From Bacillota bacterium (lineage in GTDB: Bacteria; Bacillota; UBA4882; UBA8346), in the NCBI GenBank assembly GCA_023394955.1, contig JAEWZY010000053.1, forward strand, positions 1 through 8,129: a DNA stretch of 8,129 nucleotides, given 5' to 3'. Below the pieces are notes generated by a model. That model did no database searches and had not been told where the DNA came from. It worked only from the letters and a program-made list of their open reading frames with translations. The position numbers were made by a program, and so were the translations under genes. Shown here one piece after another: positions 1-5,798 of this stretch (its first letter is position 1; the number at the start of each line of letters is the position of its first letter).

Positions 1-755
1 TTGTTGACGTCTTTAATATCAATTTTGCTCAAACCGCCGGAATTGGAGGGGGTAATGGTACCGGCGACACGGATGATTCTCGGTCCCCCTTGTTTGATAG
101 CGTTTTGTAAATCAGCGCCGTTATAAATGGTCACGGTTGGCCCACCCTGGCCACCGGTGGTGCCACCGTTGAGGGTGGCAAATCCTACCATGCCGCTGGG
201 AGTGCCGCCACCGGTTGGTACGGGAGTCGGGTTAGGAGTGGGAGTAGGAGTAGGAGTAACTCCACCCATACTGCGAATCCTCCAACGCTGATTGGAACTG
301 GTATTATCTCCCCGTTGAAGCACGTTAGCTCCGTCACTGGTGCTTCCGTTGCTGTCTAAAAATAGACCGGTAGTGCGATTCTTGAATTTGACATTGTCAC
401 CAATGGTGATAATCTCCCAATGGGAGTTATAATGGGTAGTGTTCGCCCACTGGCCGCAAGCAGAGCCACTGGAAGTACGTCCCATACCATCAATGAACAA
501 GCCGGTAGCTCGGTTTTTTAGTTGATAGTAATTACCACCTACACTAATAATCTCCCAATAGGAGTTATAGTGGGGGGTGTTGTTCCACATGCCTAAATCA
601 CTACCGTTTTCGGTGCGGCCCATCCCGTCAATGTACATGGATGATTGACCGACGTTCTGCAATTGGTAATAGCCACTGTAACCCAGGACTGAGGATGATA
701 TAAGCAGACAGGCTATTAAGGTAATTGCCAACCCTACTAAAAGCTTCCGATTCAT
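1..755 (-). CDS. Secreted pectate lyase with ricin-type trefoil module (3' end missing)
   Basis: This is the first 251 codons of a gene that runs off the left edge. The ATG at 755 has an AAGGAGGT site six bases upstream. Residues 1-25 form a signal peptide (MNRK, a hydrophobic core, then a probable VLG cleavage site). Residues about 29-163 hold three repeats of roughly 45 residues; the first two share Y-Q-L-(Q/K)-N, (Y/F)-I-D-G-M-G-R-T and H-Y-N-S-x-W-E-I-I, and the third ends in Q-R-W, the QxW mark of ricin-B/CBM13 beta-trefoils. A PT-rich linker (about 166-181) follows. From M189 the sequence matches the start of the PL1 domain of the lyase at 5799-7412 at 51 of 64 positions. PL1 enzymes cleave polygalacturonate by calcium-dependent beta-elimination outside the cell. 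The catalytic residues lie outside the window, so the activity is inferred from that paralogue. The trefoil probably binds a plant cell-wall glycan. Confidence 0.88.
   Translation of the reverse strand, partial: MNRKLLVGLAITLIACLLISSSVLGYSGYYQLQNVGQSSMYIDGMGRTENGSDLGMWNNTPHYNSYWEIISVGGNYYQLKNRATGLFIDGMGRTSSGSACGQWANTTHYNSHWEIITIGDNVKFKNRTTGLFLDSNGSTSDGANVLQRGDNTSSNQRWRIRSMGGVTPTPTPTPNPTPVPTGGGTPSGMVGFATLNGGTTGGQGGPTVTIYNGADLQNAIKQGGPRIIRVAGTITPSNSGGLSKIDIKDVN
204..260 (-). repeat. PT-rich linker coding repeat
   Basis: Low-complexity DNA with tandem GGAGTA-like hexamers on the plus strand. It encodes a Thr-Pro alternating linker ending in Gly-Gly-Gly, between the trefoil module and the PL1 domain. 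Such flexible linkers, probably glycosylated, are usual in secreted polysaccharidases, and their repetitive DNA is a plausible recombination point for module exchange. Confidence 0.8.
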
Positions 756-761
756 CCTGAT

Positions 762-770
762 ACCTCCTTT
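762..770 (-). promoter_or_regulatory. Ribosome binding site of the trefoil pectate lyase
   Basis: The minus strand reads AAAGGAGGT ending about six bases before the ATG at 755. This is a near-perfect Shine-Dalgarno sequence and it fixes the start codon. Confidence 0.85.
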
Positions 771-863
771 TTAGATTTTTGATATTAAGCGGGATTCATA
801 AACCTATTTTTAATAATCACCCCCTTTCAATATATCTCTATATGCAAAGGTAATGGAATTTTG

Positions 864-893
864 TATATACATAAATAATATTGATATGTACAA
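864..893 (-). promoter_or_regulatory. Candidate proximal promoter for the trefoil pectate lyase
   Basis: The minus strand carries TTGTAC (893-888), an 18-base spacer and TATATA (869-864). It would give a leader of about 100 bases. The match to a sigma-A promoter is moderate, and the local sequence is so AT-rich that chance similarity is possible. Confidence 0.4.
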
Positions 894-1117
894 ATATGAT
901 TAAAAAAGTAACCCGGTGTGATACTTTGGCAATTCATAGTTTAGCAGCAAAATGGATTTTTAATAATAAATTTGTCAGGAAACCAGGTGTATTTCGTAGA
1001 AAATGGAGTAAATAGCTTACTGCTGAATTAGGAGTGAACTTATTACTACAATTGGAAGATAAAAATCACCTGAAAACATCTGCCTGTTGCAACCATTTTT
1101 TTACTTTAGTTAACCTT

Positions 1118-1146
1118 ATTTTAACATCTTTTGTACTGTCAGTCAA
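1118..1146 (-). promoter_or_regulatory. Candidate sigma-A promoter upstream of the trefoil pectate lyase
   Basis: The minus strand reads TTGACT (1146-1141), exactly 17 bases, then TAAAAT (1123-1118). Each box differs from the sigma-A consensus at one position, and the spacing is ideal. It lies just past the terminator of the ABC operon (1222-1246), as expected for a new transcription unit. The -35 box overlaps a CAATATTG palindrome (1144-1151), which might be an operator but is too short to claim. Confidence 0.6.
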
Positions 1147-1221
1147 TATTGTATTTTGTTGACCGATAGTTCTTATATGTCTTTCGGTTTTTTTGAAGGT
1201 GACATCTAGCTGTCTTAACAT

Positions 1222-1246
1222 AAAAAAACCGGTGTAAACCGGTTTT
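1222..1246 (-). terminator. Intrinsic terminator of the ABC/GldG/DUF4340 operon
   Basis: On the minus strand AAAACCGGT, a four-base loop and ACCGGTTTT form a nine-pair stem that continues directly into a run of seven T's (1228-1222). It lies about 72 bases after the DUF4340 stop codon. The plus-strand side has no T tract beyond the stem, so termination is for minus-strand transcripts. Confidence 0.85.
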
Positions 1247-1318
1247 CGAAATCGCTGTATTCTTTTGTACGTATGTAATAGTTATTAAAAAAGGATTAAT
1301 TATAAGATATAGATCGAT

Positions 1319-2266
1319 TTAACTACTTGAATCCTCAGCCGGAAAATTCCGAAAAAATGTTTCTAAGAAGCTAAAAGCGTTAGGATTCATCTGTATAATA
1401 ATTGTTGGCCGTAGGCTGTTGAACATATAGTAGTTATCAGCAATTTTATTAGCGATTACCGAAAAAGATTCCCCATTGAGAAGTATAATTTCCACTTGAT
1501 ATTGTGGTTGGTCCAGACCGTATTTGGCCATATTGTTAAGGTCATCGTCATTTTTATGGGACCATAAGGCATTTAACCCATCAATAATATCCTTAATGTT
1601 ATTAGCAAGCAGTTCTTTACGGTAAGGTTCTATTAGACTCCATTTTTCGTCAGTATTAACTATACGGTAAACTTGATCTTGGCCTATTTTGACAGTTAAC
1701 TCCCGTATCCGCTCCTCGGTAACGTTCACTACTTTTCGTTCCCGGAGATAAGCAAGTTTGGGAGAGAGGTTGTCTTTGATATCTTTGCCGATAACTACCA
1801 CATCCCGCCCCTCGTCTAAACAAGCGTAATACATTTCCGGAATCGGACTTTCGGATCCGAACTTTAGAGCTACAGATTTTCCTTTCTTGAGATGAATCAT
1901 AACAGTTAAAGACGGTTTGTCCAAACCATATTCCGATAGATCAGCCACATTTTTAATTATCGTGGGGGTTCTAATCCCTCTTAGAGAAGCGGTCATTATG
2001 GAGATGGTTTCGGGATCGGCGCTGTCCTTGACGGGAGCAGTAATAACCCAGTTATTATCATGATTTTTCCGTATCGACATCTCTTGGATTTGTTGATCTT
2101 CATCCACTTTGGTAATATCAAAGCTAAAAATATCCGGTTCAGGTAAGTTAAGAACCAAATCTTTATTAAGAGTTTTTTCCTGATTGGTAGTCAACCACCA
2201 GGCGATCGCACCTAAAAAAACCAGAACTATCAATAAAGTTAGGGTAGAATTGAACTTGTTTTTCAT
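1319..2266 (-). CDS. DUF4340 family membrane-anchored protein
   Basis: A 315-residue protein with one N-terminal membrane segment (about residues 8-25) and a large, probably extracytoplasmic, remainder. The DUF4340 assignment rests on overall character, gene context and two internal copies of the family pattern: W-x-(I/L)-x-x-P-(V/Y) at about 73-79 and 209-215, each followed by a stretch rich in I, L and D/E, then Y-G-L-D-(K/Q)-P at 113-118 and 249-254. The protein is therefore an internal duplication. The ATG at 2266 overlaps the stop of the GldG-family gene by four bases (ATGA), and an AGGAGG site lies eight bases upstream, so the two are translationally coupled. DUF4340 genes commonly follow GldG-like ABC genes; the biochemical role is unknown. 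I infer an accessory subunit of the transporter. It is the last gene before the terminator at 1222-1246. Confidence 0.85.
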   Translation of the reverse strand: MKNKFNSTLTLLIVLVFLGAIAWWLTTNQEKTLNKDLVLNLPEPDIFSFDITKVDEDQQIQEMSIRKNHDNNWVITAPVKDSADPETISIMTASLRGIRTPTIIKNVADLSEYGLDKPSLTVMIHLKKGKSVALKFGSESPIPEMYYACLDEGRDVVVIGKDIKDNLSPKLAYLRERKVVNVTEERIRELTVKIGQDQVYRIVNTDEKWSLIEPYRKELLANNIKDIIDGLNALWSHKNDDDLNNMAKYGLDQPQYQVEIILLNGESFSVIANKIADNYYMFNSLRPTIIIQMNPNAFSFLETFFRNFPAEDSSS

Positions 2267-3672
2267 CGGGACCGCCTCCTAAACCAGATAACACCACCTG
2301 AAATCAGGATCGAGGCTGGTAATATTAACATCACAAACCAGCGAATTAGATTGGTTTGGAGCGGTGTAAGAAAAACTCGGGTTACTTGGATCTGTTTGGG
2401 GGCGATCGTGATCCGCTCCGACTGGCCTAAAAACCAATTGGTAATATTATAAAAGAGGTTTAGGTTTCCGGCCTCGGTAACAAATTGGTCGTCTAAAAAA
2501 TTTGAATTGGCGATTACAACCATTCGGCCTTCTTTATCGCCAAACGAACGGCTGGCCGCGATCCCTAAGGGAATAGGCCCGGCGGTTTCGTGAGGATCTT
2601 GTTTCACATTGCCGCCCCGGTCAGTTTCACCCCAAGATTTGTTACTGCTTTCGATGATGACTTCTACTTTAGCGGGACCGGAATAATTTTCAAGCTTGAT
2701 CAAACCCCGGTTAAACGGAAAAATGAGATTTATAAAAGATTCATCAAGTTTTTGGGTAATCTCATGTTCCAAATAATTAGGGATAATCATGGTATAATCA
2801 AAAGCGCTTCGTTTTTCCGTATCCAGGACCACACTATCCTCAGTATCGATTCCCCATTGATTGATCAGCTCAATTAAATTCGCCAGGTTGGCCTTGACCG
2901 GAGGAAAGTCGAGGAAAATACTGATCCCGCCGCCATGCTCCAGATATTCTTCGATCAGCTTTATTTCCGGTTTGGTCAGGTCGGACTTGGGACCGGCAAT
3001 AATCAGTTGGGAACAGTTTTCAGGAATTTTTTCCGCTTTCATCAAATCGAGGTATTCCACTTTATAGCCGGCGCCTTTAATGTACTCGCGGGCTGATTGA
3101 TAGATTTTCTCGCCATGCCCGATTAGAATGTGGATCGATTTAGTATCGGAATCGATCAGTTTATAAATGGTTCTAGTGATAGCTTGTTCACCAATGAATG
3201 ATTGACGGCCGTCGGGATCTTCGATAAAAACGTCCCAAGGCAATACTTTAAGGTCTTTATCACCCAATTGAAATACAAGTGTGCCTAATTCCCGAACTTG
3301 AAACTGCCTTGTTTCGGTTTGGTTTTTATAGGGATCGATGGTTCGATAGGTAATTTTGCCGCTGTGTTTTTGAAATTCCTTGATCAGGTCGACCGTGGCG
3401 TTGCGATCAATGTCACCGGAGAAAAAACCATAAATATTTAAGTTATTCGGCTGCCGGTTCAGTTCGGCAATGGTTTGCATAGATTGCTCGCTTAGGGAAT
3501 AAAACCGATTGCTGGTTAAATCAAAACTGATATTCAACCGAAAAGCGATTAAGTTGATGATTATCGCGGTAGCGATTAGGATTAAAGCGATTAGCAGGCC
3601 ATTGCAATTAAAGAAAAAGCGGCGTAGATTACGGTTGCTTTTTTCAATATTCAACTTGGTTTCATTCATCAT
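2263..3672 (-). CDS. GldG-family ABC transporter auxiliary protein
   Basis: About 469 residues. A membrane segment lies near residues 25-46, followed by a long extracytoplasmic region and a second membrane segment near 444-464 that ends in a basic tail (RRRSR). After the first helix comes D-L-T-S-N-R-F-Y-S-L-S (51-61), the hallmark start of GldG-type proteins. Later come G-E-Q-A-I-T-R-T-I (161-169), an I-G-H-G-E motif (184-188) and a Rossmann-like stretch around L-I-I-A-G-P (223-228) ending in G-G-G-I-S-I-F-L-D. These fit the ABC-type uncharacterised transport domain. An upstream GGAGGT (3682-3677) serves an ATG at 3672 (ATGA overlap with the permease stop) or at 3669; the two cannot be separated by eye, and a GTG at 3678 is unlikely because it lies inside the ribosome site. 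In Bacteroidetes GldG partners GldF and GldA in gliding; here the role is unknown. Confidence 0.88.
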   Translation of the reverse strand: MMNETKLNIEKSNRNLRRFFFNCNGLLIALILIATAIIINLIAFRLNISFDLTSNRFYSLSEQSMQTIAELNRQPNNLNIYGFFSGDIDRNATVDLIKEFQKHSGKITYRTIDPYKNQTETRQFQVRELGTLVFQLGDKDLKVLPWDVFIEDPDGRQSFIGEQAITRTIYKLIDSDTKSIHILIGHGEKIYQSAREYIKGAGYKVEYLDLMKAEKIPENCSQLIIAGPKSDLTKPEIKLIEEYLEHGGGISIFLDFPPVKANLANLIELINQWGIDTEDSVVLDTEKRSAFDYTMIIPNYLEHEITQKLDESFINLIFPFNRGLIKLENYSGPAKVEVIIESSNKSWGETDRGGNVKQDPHETAGPIPLGIAASRSFGDKEGRMVVIANSNFLDDQFVTEAGNLNLFYNITNWFLGQSERITIAPKQIQVTRVFLTPLQTNLIRWFVMLILPASILISGGVIWFRRRSR

Positions 3673-4379
3673 CTCCACCTCCGCGCTTCCATATGCCGAA
3701 TTGTCAGAAATAAAAACACGCCCATGTTTGTTAAATAAAAAACAACACTTTTAGTATCAATTACACCTTTATTGAAATCCTGGTAATACTTGAGTAAAGA
3801 TAAATTACCAAGTATTTCGCCAAATCCGCCTCCCATGGAATTAGCTACCCAACCTAGAAGCCAGTAGGATAATAAAATTCCAAAACCGGTCAAACCGGAG
3901 ATGATCTGATTATCGGAGAGAGAGGAAGTAAACAAGCCAATCGCCAAAAAGGTTAATCCGGCTAAAAACAATCCGGTCATACTTGATACAATCGGTCCCA
4001 AATCGGGTTTGGCAAAGAAAATGACAATTAAGAAATGAAAAAGAAGTAAACTTAACATAACTAAATAAGACAATGCCAGCGCCAAGTATTTGCCTAAAAT
4101 ATATTCAGTGGTGGTAATGGGTGAAGTCATATATAATTCTTCGATCCCCATTTTTCTCTCCTCAGCCAGGGTGCGCATGGTCATTAGCGGGGCCATAAAA
4201 AGAAATACCAATAAAACATTGGACAGACTAAATTGCAAGTTAGCCACGCCATATGTTACAAAAACTCCCGTAAAAAACACTCCATAGAGGGCGGTAAAAA
4301 CGGTCATTATTACATAAGCGATGGGAGACAAAAAATAGGAGGACAATTCACGAAGCATGATAGTGGTGATTTTATTCAT
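3669..4379 (-). CDS. ABC-2 type transporter permease (GldF-like)
   Basis: A 236-residue, strongly hydrophobic protein with about six membrane segments, near residues 18-41, 53-69, 97-122, 129-152, 158-180 and 210-227. Between the second and third lies R-T-L-A-E-E-R-K-M-G-I-E-E-L (69-82) and then T-S-P-I-T, the conserved cytoplasmic coupling region of ABC-2 permeases of the GldF/NosY type. It would form the channel energised by the ATPase encoded just upstream. I chose the ATG at 4379: a GGAAGG site (4393-4388) lies eight bases upstream and the start overlaps the ATPase stop by eight bases. A longer reading from a TTG at 4421 adds a charged tail and has no such support. The stop codon overlaps the start of the GldG-family gene, so the genes are translationally coupled. 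The substrate is unknown. Confidence 0.9.
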   Translation of the reverse strand: MNKITTIMLRELSSYFLSPIAYVIMTVFTALYGVFFTGVFVTYGVANLQFSLSNVLLVFLFMAPLMTMRTLAEERKMGIEELYMTSPITTTEYILGKYLALALSYLVMLSLLLFHFLIVIFFAKPDLGPIVSSMTGLFLAGLTFLAIGLFTSSLSDNQIISGLTGFGILLSYWLLGWVANSMGGGFGEILGNLSLLKYYQDFNKGVIDTKSVVFYLTNMGVFLFLTIRHMEARRWR

Positions 4380-5373
4380 TAACGGCGCCTTCCTTTCCCG
4401 GTTCGTTTTTGAATTCATCAACCGTTTTGCTTATACTATCTTCTTCGGTGGTAAGCTGTAAAAAGATCTCCTCCAAACTGATGTTAGAGGTTTTAAGTTC
4501 TAATAATGGAATATTGACTGCTGCGAAGGCCTTGAATAGAATTTCCTGAAGACCGGTATTGGCATGGCCTTGAATCAGAAAACTGCAGTTGGCTTCCTGA
4601 CGTGTCCCAAGGAAGGACCATTCCTTGATTTCTTCAATGCTCTTCAGTATTTTTTCAATATCCTGTTGGAGGCCTTTGGCCTCAATTTCTAGTCTTTGGC
4701 CGTTGTTCAACTGTTGGGCAAGTCCCGCCGGAGTATTGATAGCCACCAGTTGGCCTTGGGCGATGATCACTACTTTATTACAGACCAAATTCACCTCGGG
4801 AAGGATATGGGAACTTAGAACCACAGTATGTTCATGGGCCAGATTCTTTATTAAGTTACGAATCTCAATGATTTGTTTGGGATCGAGGCCAACCGTCGGT
4901 TCGTCGAGGATTAATACGGGTGGGGAGTTTAAAAGGGATTGGGCTAGGCCAACCCGTTGCTTATAACCTTTGGAGAGGCTTCCGATTAACTGCTGTCTGA
5001 CCGCGCCTAAGCCGGTTAAACCAATCACCCGATCTATTTCGGTTTTTATTGTTTCTTTTTTGACTCCTTTAAGACGGGCGGCGAACTTTAAATATCCAAT
5101 CACGGACATATCGGGGTAGATTGGAGGAGTTTCGGGTAAATAACCAACTTGTCTTCTAGCTCCAAGCGGATTATCAAATATATCACATTCGCCGATTTTG
5201 ATCGTTCCGTGGGTAGGGTAAAGATATCCGGTTATCATCCGCATGATAGTTGTCTTGCCAGCGCCGTTGGGCCCTAATAAACCGAGTAATTCGCCTTTGG
5301 CGACATTAAAGTTGATGTTTTTAACTCCGCGTTGGTTTGGATAAATCTTGGTAAGATTAGAAACCTCAATCAC
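4372..5373 (-). CDS. ABC transporter ATP-binding protein (GldA-like)
   Basis: A 333-residue ATPase. Walker A is G-P-N-G-A-G-K-T-T (34-42), the Q-loop region reads Y-L-P-E with Glu in place of Gln (81), the signature is L-S-K-G-Y (133-137), Walker B is V-L-I-L-D-E-P (153-159) with catalytic Glu158, the D-loop is G-L-D (162-164) and the switch histidine is His189. The C-terminal 100 or so residues, including I-S-L-E-E-I-F, are typical of ABC-2 exporters of the GldA/CcmA class. The start is the GTG at 5373, preceded by AAAGGAGGT (5391-5383); the family's usual opening V-I-E-V-x-N-L-T-K begins exactly there. A longer frame opening at a TTG at 5496 lacks a ribosome site and adds 41 residues unlike the family. 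It is the first gene of a four-gene operon and powers the permease encoded next. Confidence 0.93.
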   Translation of the reverse strand: MIEVSNLTKIYPNQRGVKNINFNVAKGELLGLLGPNGAGKTTIMRMITGYLYPTHGTIKIGECDIFDNPLGARRQVGYLPETPPIYPDMSVIGYLKFAARLKGVKKETIKTEIDRVIGLTGLGAVRQQLIGSLSKGYKQRVGLAQSLLNSPPVLILDEPTVGLDPKQIIEIRNLIKNLAHEHTVVLSSHILPEVNLVCNKVVIIAQGQLVAINTPAGLAQQLNNGQRLEIEAKGLQQDIEKILKSIEEIKEWSFLGTRQEANCSFLIQGHANTGLQEILFKAFAAVNIPLLELKTSNISLEEIFLQLTTEEDSISKTVDEFKNEPGKEGAVNE

Positions 5374-5381
5374 TTTCGATC

Positions 5382-5391
5382 TACCTCCTTT
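5382..5391 (-). promoter_or_regulatory. Ribosome binding site deciding a GTG start
   Basis: The minus strand reads AAAGGAGGTAG, followed by ATCGAAA and then GTG at 5373. The strength and spacing of this site support the GTG as the ATPase start over the TTG at 5496. Confidence 0.8.
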
Positions 5392-5532
5392 AGTGACACG
5401 GTTTGATTGGCAACCTAATATGTTTGAAAGCAAGAGCGTAGAGGGGCTTCGTTTCCGGGAGAATGTGCATCGGGTTAAAATATCGAATATAATCAAGCCG
5501 AATTTACGGCATAACTATTTGAAATCAATTTC

Positions 5533-5563
5533 ATTATATAATAATTTTTCCAACATTGGACAA
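5533..5563 (-). promoter_or_regulatory. Candidate promoter of the ABC/GldG/DUF4340 operon
   Basis: The minus strand carries TTGTCC (5563-5558) followed by TATATAAT (5540-5533). The spacer is 17 bases to TATATA or 19 to TATAAT. Transcription would start near 5526, leaving a leader of about 150 bases before the GTG at 5373. Inside the leader, GCCG and CGGC flank a six-base loop (about 5497-5510), too small to call a regulator. Confidence 0.55.
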
Positions 5564-5597
5564 CGATTTTTATTTGATTGTTGTGTATCATTTTCAT

Positions 5598-5653
5598 AAC
5601 GGTAAATAGTCTTTAACAGCTAGGAACTGAAAAGATATCTTGAATTTACCGTT
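5598..5653. repeat. Ten-base inverted repeat with 36-base spacer
   Basis: AACGGTAAAT at 5598-5607 is the exact reverse complement of ATTTACCGTT at 5644-5653. Between the arms a smaller structure can form on the minus strand (CTTT and CAG pairing with CTG and AAAG). It lies between the lyase terminator and the ABC operon promoter, so it could be an operator, a structured RNA or chance. Confidence 0.55.
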
Positions 5654-5733
5654 GCTTCCGGGTTTATCAACTGTATTCCTCATCTTTGAATAATCTATTA
5701 GTCTTATTCCACTGGATTTGTATTTTAAAATGA

Positions 5734-5753
5734 GGCTGCTCGTTTGAGCAGCC
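5734..5753 (-). terminator. Intrinsic terminator after the pectate lyase
   Basis: GGCTGCTC, a four-base loop and GAGCAGCC form a perfect eight-pair GC-rich stem. On the minus strand it is followed by TCATTTT and lies 45 bases after the lyase stop codon. The T tract is interrupted, so termination may be incomplete. The plus-strand side has only CTTT. Confidence 0.75.
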
Positions 5754-5798
5754 CTTTAAGCATTACTTCAAAAACAAGTCTGAGATGTACGTTTTGGA

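Larger units (their letters stand above)
756..1117 (-). promoter_or_regulatory. Long non-coding leader region upstream of the trefoil pectate lyase
   Basis: This AT-rich stretch has no convincing gene on either strand. If transcription starts from the promoter at 1118-1146, about 355 nucleotides precede the lyase start. Within it, CAGGTG (minus strand, 1072-1067) and CACCTG (989-984) can pair, with a further short TTT/AAA stretch inside. AAAGTA and TACTTT (about 927-905) can form a weak six-pair hairpin followed by extra T's. CAGCA (1025-1021) and TGCTG (949-945) are also complementary. I recognise no known riboswitch core. The pairings are short and could arise by chance in AT-rich DNA. Confidence 0.35.
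5374..5798. other. Intergenic region between the lyase block and the ABC operon
   Basis: These 425 bases hold no gene that I can support. From right to left they contain the lyase terminator (5734-5753), a 10-base inverted repeat (5598-5607 and 5644-5653), the candidate ABC operon promoter (5533-5563) and its leader. The plus-strand reading frame across 5348-5599 has no supporting ribosome site and covers the ATPase start antisense. Confidence 0.6.

Noticed and set aside
785..820. Tiny leader frame starting at GTG 820 next to an AAAGGGGG stretch
   Set aside because: The GTG falls inside the G-rich ribosome-like sequence, so the spacing is wrong. The 11-codon peptide has no recognisable feature.
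756..1117. Known riboswitch in the lyase leader
   Set aside because: I looked for the conserved cores of c-di-GMP, SAM, TPP, cobalamin, glycine and T-box elements and found none.
4380..4421. Longer permease start at a TTG at 4421
   Set aside because: The ATG at 4379 has a well-spaced GGAAGG site and the short overlap typical of coupled genes. The extension is a charged stretch unlike the start of ABC-2 permeases.
2590..4966. Plus-strand open frames at 2590-2877, 2861-3067, 3509-3754, 4090-4287 and 4625-4966
   Set aside because: All lie antisense within conserved ABC operon genes, show no family motifs and have no convincing ribosome sites.
1319..5373. True gliding motility or type IX secretion locus
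   Set aside because: Only the ABC components resemble Gld proteins. No GldK-N, Spr or Por-type gene is present, and the flanking signal peptides and ribosome sites look Gram-positive, so a gliding role is not supported.
5374..5496. Longer ATPase start at a TTG at 5496, adding 41 residues
   Set aside because: It has no ribosome site, the extra residues are unlike the ABC ATPase family, and a strong AAAGGAGGT site precedes the GTG at 5373 where the family's usual N-terminus begins.
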